Assembly (NCBI GenBank): GCA_027457205.1
Contig: DAIDTM010000293.1
Span: forward strand, 1-12,227
Direction: 5' to 3'
Source: Anaerolineae bacterium
Lineage (GTDB): Bacteria > Chloroflexota > Anaerolineae > UBA4142
DNA: 12,227 nucleotides
In this document: positions 6,287 to 12,227 of the stretch, piece after piece
Numbering within the stretch: the stretch's first letter is position 1
Layout of the letters: the number at the start of each line of letters is the position of its first letter
The notes under the pieces: generated by a model
Databases searched by the model: none
Told to the model about the DNA's origin: nothing
Seen by the model: the letters and a program-made list of their open reading frames with translations, nothing else
Position numbers and translations under genes: made by a program

Positions 6287-9124
6287 CTACTTGGGCATCG
6301 CCGCCAGCGCGTTGAATGCCGGGCGACCGACGATGTGGAACGCGCCGGTCTCGTTGCCCATATCGGTAAAATCGAGATTCCACACGAACCCGGGACCCAC
6401 CCAGCCGTACCCTTTCATCATCTGGAATGCCTTGACCAGCCACGCGGCTTGCTGGTCCGGACTGATAAACTTTTCGTACTCATAGCCGGGTTTGGGGCTG
6501 GGATCGACGCCCCAACCAAACTCGGTGGGCCAGATCTGCTTGTTTCCATCGCCGTTCTGTACCATCACCGCGCGATACGCCTCCAGCGTTCCGCGGAAGT
6601 AGAACGAGCGGTGTCCCTGGAATTGTCCGAGCGCGTTCGGCGTGCCCGGTGGAACATCCGGTGGATTGGCGAACCCGCTGGGGTGCGCGCCAATCGCGTC
6701 CGAATACTGCTTCAGCCCATTCTGATAAAGTTGCTGCAAGAAGAGCACATCGTCGATGGCAGTGTCGCTCACCACACCAGTCGGCGTGGGCGCGCCAGAG
6801 ACCACGACAATGCCGGGGCACGCGGCTTTAATCGCGGGGTATGCCCGTTTCAGCATGTCCATATACAATGCCGCCGAGATGGGCTTGCCGTGCCATTCGG
6901 TCAACAAGTTGTGCTCGTTCCAGACCTCGATTGCGCCCAGCGCGCCGCCGCAATATCTGGCGGCAAGCTTGCCCATAAAGTCCGCCGCATCTTGCATATT
7001 GTCCGGCGGACCAGAGCCGCCCGCGCCGTGATCCGCGCGCGACCAGTTGGGCGCGCAAACGACGCTGAACAGCACTTTGATGCCATGCGAATTTGCCGCC
7101 GCGATCAGATTGTCCATCTGACTGAAACTGATATTCCCTTTGGACGACTCGAAATCGCACCAGCGAATTTGCACCTTCGCCCATTTGAATCCCAACTGGT
7201 TCAGCATCCCCATTTCGGCGCCATTGTCGCTGTTCGTCCAGTTTAGCTGCGCGCCGTAACTAAAGAGATTTTGTCCGGCAAAATTACTCGCCGGCGCAGC
7301 CGGGGCTACCGGTTTCGCCACGGGCGCCGTTGAGGGAGCTGCCGCGGGCGCTGGCGTCGGTACGATGACGGGCGCGACTACCTGCGCGACCAGACTACCC
7401 GCGCTTGCCACCGCCGTCTGCCCATCGTCAAACGAAAGCGTCGCTTCGATCTTGTCGCTGCCGGGCTGGGACGGCGCGGTCCAGGTATAGCGCGGGTCGC
7501 TGGCAGGCGCTTTGCCGACAACCTGCCCATTCACGCGCCACGCAATCGTCAGATTGCCCTTGATCGCCGGCGTCTGCGAGTTGTGGTACTGTTGCAGTAC
7601 ATCCCAGACGCGCGCCTCGACCGCATTGCTGCTAACATCGCGCAGCGCAATGCCGCGCAGGTTGAACTGCTGCGCCAGTCCCAGTTTCGTGACCAGACTG
7701 GACGCGGTTTCCAGCCAGACGGTATGCGGCTGGTTCTGATTGTCCTTGTAGCCAAACGAATACAGCCCGCTTGCCGCGTCGTACTTGATGCCGCCGGCGT
7801 CGCGCAGTTGCGGCAAGTCCAGCGGGACTTTGGCGGACGGCGCGATCGTTGCCGGCGCGTCCACCGGTCCCATCAGCGCGGCAGCGTTCGAGAATCCAAT
7901 CGGCGCAAACGCCGTACCGAACACGTCGCGCCCCATCATCGAAAAAGTCAGCTCCAGTTTGAATCGATCTACGTGACCGACCGCCCACTGCAAGTACGCT
8001 TGCACCGCTGGACTGTCGCCCGTATACGCGTCGCGCGAGGCAGGCAGCGTAATCTTGACGATGTCCGCCGCGCGACCGATCGCTTCCCAGTCGTACGCGC
8101 CGGTGTCCCAATTGTCGACCGCTTTCTCGGTCGGCATCGGCAGTGTGACGCTGAGAATCTTGTCCTTGGCGTGCAATGCGCTCGCCAATTCCTGGATGAA
8201 GGCGGTGAAATCGTCGACATTGTCCGGCGTGACGCCCTGATAGTCGATATTCAAGCCGGGGTATAATTTTTCCACCGCGAGATCGACGAGCGCCTGCACG
8301 TGCTGCTTGCGCGTGTCCGGGTCGGTGATCATCGCGTCGACCAGATCGCTGCGGACCTGCGCGCCGTCCAAATCGTTGACCGTCGGCAAGACTTGATAGG
8401 GGCTGGATGCGCTGGTCGCCGGAACCGCCGGCACGTTACCGGCGATGCCGCCGCCGTCGGCAATCGACAGTCCAACCGGATTGACTTCACCGATGATCGG
8501 GCTGAGTGGCGCGGGCAGCGCGGTCTGCGCGCTTAGGTCGACGCTGATCGACGGCGATTGCGCCTGCGTCTGTGCGACGACGACGTACTGCGGTATGTTC
8601 GAGGCGAGATACGTTTCGATGCGCTGATCGTCCGGGTACGGCTGGAACGCGAGCTTGGACCATTTTTTTCCATCGTAGCCGTACACGTCGATGGTCGTCA
8701 GCGGATCCGAATTATCCGGAATCGGGATGGAGAGGATCGCGAGCGAGGGCATTTGCCCTTGCAAACTGGGTTCGTACGCCGGGCTTTTGACTTCCAGGGT
8801 TGGCGGGAGATTCTGCGCGGGCTGAGTTTTGGAGAATGCGTCGAGCGCGACCGAGTTGATCTTGATCTCGGCGCTATTCTTCACTGCGCCGGCGGGAATC
8901 GAGAAGAACGTTCCGTCGGGAAGAGAAACGCTGGTTCCGTTCTTGGGGTCTACTCCGGTGTAACCGGCGCTCAGAATCCGCTGGGGCAACGCAAGCGGCG
9001 GAAGGATGAGCACCAGGAGAATCATCGCTGGAATGATCAGAAGGTTGATAAGCCAACTGCCCGTGCGGCCTTCGAGTATTGCGTCGAGGGCACGTAACAA
9101 TGGACTGGTTGGTCGTTTGTTCAA
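6287..9124 (-). CDS. Membrane-anchored surface protein with degenerate GH18-like barrel and C-terminal GH39/GH5-like hydrolase domain
   Basis: A 945-residue probable extracytoplasmic glycosidase. Residues 24-46 form one strong hydrophobic anchor with no lipobox. Residues 52-185 are a beta-rich domain with S-L-P-D-G-T...I-P-A-G-A, as in ZU5-type modules. Residues 245-512 resemble a YaaH-type GH18 barrel, but the signature reads L-N-I-D-Y-Q-G at 291-297, with Q296 where the catalytic Glu is expected. An Ig/PKD-like module (519-583) and a Pro/Ala linker (584-612) lead to a second barrel (615-945). There E-V-W-N-E-H-N (733-739) supplies the acid/base E737, and W-P-T-E-F-G-W-G (865-872) the nucleophile E868, as in clan GH-A enzymes such as PslG (GH39). 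The start is TTG 9124 with GAGGT 8 nt upstream. The substrate is unknown; a cell-surface or exopolysaccharide glycan is likely. Confidence 0.85.
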   Translation of the reverse strand: MNKRPTSPLLRALDAILEGRTGSWLINLLIIPAMILLVLILPPLALPQRILSAGYTGVDPKNGTSVSLPDGTFFSIPAGAVKNSAEIKINSVALDAFSKTQPAQNLPPTLEVKSPAYEPSLQGQMPSLAILSIPIPDNSDPLTTIDVYGYDGKKWSKLAFQPYPDDQRIETYLASNIPQYVVVAQTQAQSPSISVDLSAQTALPAPLSPIIGEVNPVGLSIADGGGIAGNVPAVPATSASSPYQVLPTVNDLDGAQVRSDLVDAMITDPDTRKQHVQALVDLAVEKLYPGLNIDYQGVTPDNVDDFTAFIQELASALHAKDKILSVTLPMPTEKAVDNWDTGAYDWEAIGRAADIVKITLPASRDAYTGDSPAVQAYLQWAVGHVDRFKLELTFSMMGRDVFGTAFAPIGFSNAAALMGPVDAPATIAPSAKVPLDLPQLRDAGGIKYDAASGLYSFGYKDNQNQPHTVWLETASSLVTKLGLAQQFNLRGIALRDVSSNAVEARVWDVLQQYHNSQTPAIKGNLTIAWRVNGQVVGKAPASDPRYTWTAPSQPGSDKIEATLSFDDGQTAVASAGSLVAQVVAPVIVPTPAPAAAPSTAPVAKPVAPAAPASNFAGQNLFSYGAQLNWTNSDNGAEMGMLNQLGFKWAKVQIRWCDFESSKGNISFSQMDNLIAAANSHGIKVLFSVVCAPNWSRADHGAGGSGPPDNMQDAADFMGKLAARYCGGALGAIEVWNEHNLLTEWHGKPISAALYMDMLKRAYPAIKAACPGIVVVSGAPTPTGVVSDTAIDDVLFLQQLYQNGLKQYSDAIGAHPSGFANPPDVPPGTPNALGQFQGHRSFYFRGTLEAYRAVMVQNGDGNKQIWPTEFGWGVDPSPKPGYEYEKFISPDQQAAWLVKAFQMMKGYGWVGPGFVWNLDFTDMGNETGAFHIVGRPAFNALAAMPK

Positions 9125-9132
9125 TTCACTTG

Positions 9133-9138
9133 ACCTCT
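9133..9138 (-). promoter_or_regulatory. Ribosome binding site deciding the TTG start of the surface hydrolase
   Basis: On the minus strand AGAGGT (9138-9133) lies 8 nt before TTG 9124. This is an ideal spacing, and no ATG or GTG lies close by in frame, which supports the non-ATG start. Confidence 0.6.
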
Positions 9139-9174
9139 GTTCTTGCTGTTAAATCATCGAGCAGAAACGGCGTG

Positions 9175-9203
9175 ATTCTAGCATAGCAAAGGCAAAACCG
9201 CAA
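9175..9203 (-). promoter_or_regulatory. Putative promoter of the surface hydrolase gene
   Basis: On the minus strand TTGCGG (9203-9198) and TAGAAT (9180-9175) are 17 bp apart. The -10 box matches 5 of 6 positions and the -35 box only 3 of 6. Transcription would start near 9168, leaving a leader of about 44 nt that contains the AGAGGT ribosome binding site. Confidence 0.4.
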
Positions 9204-9206
9204 ATC

Positions 9207-9354
9207 GAGAAAGTGGTGATTGTACGCATTTCGGTGGCGTAGTGCGGGTGGCTCGCCTGCAAGCTAACCACCCGCGCTACGGTAATTGTGCGCAATCACC
9301 GCGAGAAACCGTTGACGCGTGCGCGGCTTGGGTATATAATCGAATCACTTTCTC
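9207..9354. repeat. Large nested inverted repeat in the divergent intergenic gap
   Basis: Three sets of arms share one centre. The innermost pair is 13 bases (9239-9251 with 9268-9280), complementary except for one G-T pair, with arms beginning GTAG and ending CTAC. The middle pair is GGTGATTG...CGCA (9215-9228) with TGCGCAATCACC (9289-9300), broken by two extra bases. The outer pair is GAGAAAGTG (9207-9215) with CACTTTCTC (9346-9354). The core resembles a dispersed GTAGCGCGGGTGG-type palindrome that I recall from environmental Chloroflexota genomes (from memory). The MFS promoter and part of its leader lie on the right flank. Confidence 0.65.
9312..9340 (+). promoter_or_regulatory. Strong sigma70-type promoter of the MFS transporter gene
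   Basis: TTGACG (9312-9317) and TATAAT (9335-9340) are separated by exactly 17 bp; 11 of 12 hexamer positions match consensus. Transcription would start near 9347, giving a leader of about 30 nt before ATG 9377, with AAGGA at 9360-9364. Its position rules out a translation start as far upstream as 9242. Confidence 0.8.
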
Positions 9355-9376
9355 CAGACAAGGACGGCAGCGCCCC

Positions 9377-10537
9377 ATGTTCAACGTCATCATTCTCGGC
9401 ATCGCCAGTTTCCTCACTGACATCAGCACCGAGATGGTCTACCCGCTCCTCCCGCTCTACCTCACTTCCGCGCGCATCGGCGCATCACCCGCGATCGTCG
9501 GTCTGATCGAGGGATTGGCGGAAAGCACGGCGAGTTTGCTCCGCGTGTTCTCCGGCTATTGGTCCGACCGGCTGCAGCAACGCAAGTCGCTGGCGATCAC
9601 CGGCTACACGTTCAGTCTGATCGGCAAGTATTTTCTGTACATTTCGACGACGTGGCCCCTCGTTTTGGTTGGACGGTTGGCTGACCGCTTTGGCAAAGGC
9701 ATTCGCACCGCGCCGCGCGACGCACTCATCGCCGATTCGTCCGATCCGGAGCATCGCGGCAACGCGTTCGGCTTGCACCGCGCGCTCGACACTGCCGGCG
9801 CGAGCGTGGGCGTCGCCGTCGCCTATTTGCTGTTCGTCTCGCAGCGCGATAGCTTCACCAGTATTTTTCTCGCCTCGCTCTTTCCCGCCATGCTGGGCAT
9901 CGCCGCGCTCTTTTTCGCGCGCGAGAAACTGAAACCGCGCGCGGCAGTGATCGCGGCGCGCAGCCAAGAACCGTGGTGGCGCGGCGTCGGCGCGCGCTGG
10001 CGCGCGCTCGACCGGCGGCTGAAATTATTCCTGGTCATCGTCTTTATTTTCGCATTGGGCAATTCGTCCAACGAATTTCTGCTGCTGCGCGCCGGCAACC
10101 TGGGCGTCAACAATGCGACGGTGATCCTGATGTACCTGGCGTACAACGTCGTCTACGCGCTCGTCTCTTGGCCCGCCGGACGGCTCTCGGATCGGGTGGG
10201 GCGCAAATCGCTGCTCGTCGTCGGCTATCTCACCTACGGCATCGTCTATTTCGGTTTTGCGATTGCCAGCTCGCTGCAACTGTGGGGCTTGTTCGCGACG
10301 TATGGCATCTACGTCGCGATGACCGAAGGCGTCGAGAAGGCGTTCGTGTCCGACATCGCGCCCACGGACTTGCGCGCGACGTTGATCGGTTTGCACGCGA
10401 CGTTCACCGGCATTGGTCTGCTGCCCGCGTCGCTGCTGGCGGGATTCCTCTTGGATGCGTTCGGACCATCGGCGACATTTTATTTTGGCGGCGCGATGGG
10501 CGCGCTCGCGGCAGTCGCGTTATGGTTGTTGATATGA
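9377..10537 (+). CDS. MFS transporter, drug/metabolite efflux type
   Basis: A 386-residue major facilitator superfamily protein with about 12 membrane helices, a normal length for the family. The first helix carries F-L-T-D-I-S-T-E-M-V-Y-P (12-23). The loop between helices 2 and 3 has the motif-A sequence G-Y-W-S-D-R-L-Q-Q-R-K (60-70). A second conserved stretch, G-R-L-A-D-R-F-G-K-G-I-R-T-A-P-R-D, is at 99-115. The motif-A copy of the second half is G-R-L-S-D-R-V-G-R-K at 268-277. A charged central loop (about 182-215) joins the halves. The start is placed at ATG 9377, preceded by AAGGA 12 nt upstream and a near-consensus promoter; the open frame continues upstream only by chance through a palindromic repeat. 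The substrate cannot be inferred. It may share a transcript with the phosphatase 80 nt downstream. Confidence 0.88.
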   Translation: MFNVIILGIASFLTDISTEMVYPLLPLYLTSARIGASPAIVGLIEGLAESTASLLRVFSGYWSDRLQQRKSLAITGYTFSLIGKYFLYISTTWPLVLVGRLADRFGKGIRTAPRDALIADSSDPEHRGNAFGLHRALDTAGASVGVAVAYLLFVSQRDSFTSIFLASLFPAMLGIAALFFAREKLKPRAAVIAARSQEPWWRGVGARWRALDRRLKLFLVIVFIFALGNSSNEFLLLRAGNLGVNNATVILMYLAYNVVYALVSWPAGRLSDRVGRKSLLVVGYLTYGIVYFGFAIASSLQLWGLFATYGIYVAMTEGVEKAFVSDIAPTDLRATLIGLHATFTGIGLLPASLLAGFLLDAFGPSATFYFGGAMGALAAVALWLLI

Positions 10538-10539
10538 TT

Positions 10540-10599
10540 GGACGCGGATCTCCGCGGACAAACGCGGATAGTTCGGTTTTTCCGCGTTTGTCCGCGTCC
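10540..10599. repeat. Palindromic array of CGCGGA hexamers with 10-bp period
   Basis: CGCGGA occurs at 10543, 10553 and 10563, exactly 10 bp apart, and its complement TCCGCG occurs at 10581 and 10591, again 10 bp apart. The 16-base arms 10553-10568 and 10581-10596 are perfectly complementary around a 12-base loop. An additional GGACGCGGA (10540-10548) can alternatively pair with TCCGCGTCC (10591-10599). It fills almost the whole gap between the MFS and phosphatase genes. CGCGGA-type arrays are, from memory, a widespread intergenic repeat in some environmental bacteria. It could slow or stop transcription, although no T-run follows the stem. Confidence 0.75.
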
Positions 10600-10604
10600 T
10601 ATAT

Positions 10605-10609
10605 GGAGA
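10605..10609 (+). promoter_or_regulatory. Ribosome binding site of the histidine phosphatase
   Basis: GGAGA lies 8 nt before ATG 10618 and fixes that start. It begins six bases after the end of the CGCGGA palindrome, so a folded repeat could affect access of the ribosome. Confidence 0.6.
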
Positions 10610-10617
10610 ACTGAGCA

Positions 10618-11229
10618 ATGACAACTCGCTTCATCCTCATCCGTCACGGCCAAACGGAATGGAACCGCGGCGCGGAGCGTTTTCGCGGACACGCCGACTT
10701 GCCGCTGAACGAGACCGGCTTGGCGCAGGCGCAGAAGGTCGCGGCGCGGCTTGCCGGTGAGAAAATCGCGGCGATTTATTCCAGCCCGTTGCAACGCGCG
10801 CGGCAGACCGCGCAGCCGCTCGCCGATGCGTTACATCTGGAAATTCAAAAGCACGATGGCTTGCTGGACATCAACTTTGGCGCGCTCGAAGGGATGACCG
10901 TCGACGAGGCGCGGCAGGCGTTTCCCGAGGTGATCGAGAAATGGATCGCCGCGCCGGGGCACGTCAAGTTCCCCAAAGGCGATTCGTTCAAGACGATGCG
11001 GACGCGCATCGAAGCGATGCTGGACGAACTCGCTGCGAAACACACTGGCGAAACCGTCGCGCTCGCATCGCACAAGGTTGTCTGCGGCGCGCTGCTCTGC
11101 TACGTGCTGGGGCTTGACGGCGACGCGCTGTGGCGCATCCAGCAGGACAATGCGTGCATCAATCGATTCGAACGGCGCGACGCGGGTTGGGTCGTGACGC
11201 TGTTGAATGACACGAGCCATCTGATTTAA
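10618..11229 (+). CDS. Histidine phosphatase family protein (phosphoglycerate mutase-like)
   Basis: A 203-residue cytosolic phosphatase of the histidine acid phosphatase/PGM superfamily, normal in length. R-H-G-Q-T-E-W-N at 9-16 carries the phosphorylated H10 with R9. S-S-P-L-Q-R-A-R-Q-T at 55-64 contains the phosphate-binding Arg. A-S-H-K at 150-153 supplies the second His (H152). The place usually held by a general-acid Glu falls in L-L-D-I-N-F-G-A-L-E-G (82-92), apparently as D84, which many cofactor-independent homologues also show. Small-molecule phosphatases of this kind include alpha-ribazole phosphatase and broad-specificity PhoE-like enzymes; nothing here identifies the substrate, and no cobalamin gene is nearby. 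The ATG is preceded by GGAGA at 8 nt. It follows the MFS gene after a palindromic repeat and precedes a sugar kinase. Confidence 0.9.
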   Translation: MTTRFILIRHGQTEWNRGAERFRGHADLPLNETGLAQAQKVAARLAGEKIAAIYSSPLQRARQTAQPLADALHLEIQKHDGLLDINFGALEGMTVDEARQAFPEVIEKWIAAPGHVKFPKGDSFKTMRTRIEAMLDELAAKHTGETVALASHKVVCGALLCYVLGLDGDALWRIQQDNACINRFERRDAGWVVTLLNDTSHLI

Positions 11230-11237
11230 GATTTTCG

Positions 11238-11482
11238 ATTTATGATTTCGTGCGCATCCTGGATGTCATTCCGAGCGGAGCGAAGAATCTCAGAGCCGGT
11301 CTGAAAAGTTCTGGATCTCTCGCAAAGACGCAAAGGGTTTAGATAAATTTCTTGGCGACTTTGCGGCTTTGCGTGAGTTTTCAGACAGGTTCTCAGTGAT
11401 AGTCGACGAGACCCTTTCGCTTCGCTCAACGTGACAGTTTAAGGAGTTTTCAATCTGAAATCTGAAATCCTAAATCATAAAT
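11238..11482. repeat. Composite nested inverted-repeat element, no coding capacity
   Basis: This fills the 258-bp gap between phosphatase and kinase, in which I see no convincing gene. The outermost arms are ATTTATGATTT (11238-11248) and its exact complement at 11472-11482. Inside are imperfect arms 11264-11291 and 11408-11436, beginning TGTCA and ending TGACA, with shared GAGCG and AGCGAA blocks. Further in, 11317-11335 and 11359-11377 pair around CGCAAAG repeats (CGCAAAGACGCAAAG against CTTTGCGGCTTTGCG). GTCTGAAAA and TTTTCAGAC form another pair between these layers. Similar TGTCATTCCGAGCG-type and CGCAAAG-type repeats are, from memory, dispersed in environmental Chloroflexota and other genomes. 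It may be a stack of non-autonomous repeats inserted into one another. Confidence 0.65.
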
Positions 11483-11487
11483 TCATC

Positions 11488-12227
11488 TTGACTCTCGACA
11501 TCGGCACCTCCTCGCTCCGCGCGATGCTGTTCGACGAACACGCGCACGCGGCGCCGGGCGTCGAATCGCAGATCAAGTACGAACTGCATACCACTCCGGA
11601 CGGCGGCGTCGAGGCAGACGCGGACGAGATGCTGGGCTACGCCGAGCGCGCGATCGATCAAGCGCTCGCGCGCGCAGGACAAGTGAACATCGCCGCTGTC
11701 ACGTCCGACTCGCTTGTCTCGAACGTTCTGGGCGTCGACGAAAACGGGCGTGCCGTCACGCCAGTTTACACCTACGCCGATTCACGCGGCGCGCGTGAGG
11801 TCGAGGAGTTGCGGGCGCGGCTGGATGGAGCAACCGCGCACCAGCGCGTCGGTACACTCTTTCACACAAGTTACTTGCCAGCGCGATTTCTTTGGCTCGC
11901 GCGCGAGCGCACAGAAACATTCCAGCGCGCCAAGTATTGGATGTCGCTCGGCGAATATTTCTTATTTCGCTGGACGGGACAGCGCGCGTGCAGTGTTTCC
12001 CTCGCATCGTGGACGGGAATGCTAAATCGACAAACGCTCACGTGGGACGAGGAGTTACTCCGCCAATTACCGATTATCAAAGACCAACTCTCGCCGCTCG
12101 TCGATCACGATACGTCGGTCGGCACGCTGCGCGCGGAATACGCCGCGCGCTGGCAGCCGCTCCGTTCCGCCAAGTGGTATCCGACCATTGGCGACGGCGC
12201 GGCGGCAAATATCGGCAGCGGCTGCAT
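11488..12227 (+). CDS. FGGY-family carbohydrate kinase, 5' part (cut by window end)
   Basis: About 246 residues of an ATP-dependent sugar kinase are present. The chain opens with L-T-L-D-I-G-T-S-S-L-R, the FGGY phosphate-binding motif, with D4. It continues with a domain-I region (V-T-S-D-S-L-V-S-N-V-L-G-V at about 71-83, Y-A-D-S-R-G at about 94-99). It reaches G-D-G-A-A-A-N-I-G-S-G near the end, where D236 fits the catalytic-base Asp of xylulokinase/gluconokinase-type enzymes. The remaining ATP-binding domain II lies beyond the window. The substrate is not certain; gluconate, xylulose or a related sugar are candidates. The start is uncertain: TTG 11488 gives a typical N-terminus but has no ribosome binding site, while CTG 11455 is in frame and has AAGGAG 8 nt before it. 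The gene follows a composite repeat directly. Confidence 0.82.
   Translation, partial: MTLDIGTSSLRAMLFDEHAHAAPGVESQIKYELHTTPDGGVEADADEMLGYAERAIDQALARAGQVNIAAVTSDSLVSNVLGVDENGRAVTPVYTYADSRGAREVEELRARLDGATAHQRVGTLFHTSYLPARFLWLARERTETFQRAKYWMSLGEYFLFRWTGQRACSVSLASWTGMLNRQTLTWDEELLRQLPIIKDQLSPLVDHDTSVGTLRAEYAARWQPLRSAKWYPTIGDGAAANIGSGC

Noticed and set aside
6242..7246. Plus-strand open frame of 334 codons
   Set aside because: It lies opposite the coding strand of the surface hydrolase, is rich in Arg, His and Val as expected for a GC-rich antisense frame, and shows no recognisable domain.
7583..8266. Plus-strand open frame of 227 codons
   Set aside because: This is an antisense shadow of the GH18-like region of the hydrolase gene, with Arg-rich composition and no motif.
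9242..9376. Upstream extension of the MFS gene by 45 residues from ATG 9242
   Set aside because: It would read through the palindromic repeat and the TTGACG/TATAAT promoter, has no membrane-protein character, and the internal ATG 9377 gives a typical MFS N-terminus.
10540..10599. CRISPR-like array of short repeats
   Set aside because: The repeats are hexamers at 10-bp steps arranged as a palindrome, with no spacers of the right size and no cas genes.
10540..10599. Canonical intrinsic terminator for the MFS gene
   Set aside because: The stem is strong, but the T-run lies at the end of the loop and runs into the start of the right arm; no T-run follows the stem, so a standard terminator call is not supported.
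11226..11429. Minus-strand open frame of 67 codons between phosphatase and kinase
   Set aside because: It is translated from the nested repeat element, has no ribosome binding site, and its sequence simply reflects the repeat arms.

Overview
The window looks like chromosomal DNA of a GC-rich bacterium, most likely a Chloroflexota (Anaerolineae-type) lineage known mainly from environmental assemblies. This rests on protein style (paired GT39-like membrane transferases, a PslG-like hydrolase, a short DUF5647-like protein) and on dispersed palindromic intergenic repeats of a kind I associate with that phylum. It is an inference; no rRNA or tRNA gene is present to test it.

The left three quarters is one long minus-strand series. 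In transcription order it holds: a 945-residue membrane-anchored cell-surface protein with a degenerate GH18-like barrel and a second glycoside-hydrolase barrel (9124-6287); two small overlapping genes of unknown function arranged like a toxin-antitoxin pair (6238-5885 and 5888-5619); a terminator (about 5587-5545); era (5507-4599); an ALG5/DPM1-like GT2 glycosyltransferase (4599-3808); and two multi-spanning GT-C (GT39/PMT-like) transferases (3804-2128 and 2086-80). Era and GT2 overlap at TGATG, and the next gene starts 3 nt after GT2, so era heads a tight operon devoted to lipid-linked sugar transfer. At the extreme left a consensus sigma70-type promoter (TTGACA-N18-TATAAT) points out of the window beside an 18-bp perfect AT palindrome.

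The right quarter is on the plus strand: an MFS transporter (9377-10537) behind a clear TTGACG-N17-TATAAT promoter, a histidine phosphatase (10618-11229), and the 5' part of an FGGY carbohydrate kinase (11488 onward, cut by the window end).

Each plus-strand intergenic gap carries a different repeat: a large nested inverted repeat in the divergent gap before the MFS gene, a 10-bp-periodic CGCGGA palindromic array between MFS and phosphatase, and a three-layer nested inverted-repeat element of about 245 bp before the kinase.

Functionally, the GT2 enzyme probably charges a polyprenyl phosphate with a sugar, the two GT-C proteins probably transfer such sugars outside the membrane, and the large hydrolase may trim or bind the resulting surface polysaccharide. 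No CRISPR array, insertion sequence with a transposase, rRNA or tRNA was seen. The most unusual items are the E-to-Q change in the GH18-like signature, the two-gene small-protein module, the composite repeats, and the unusual kinase start.
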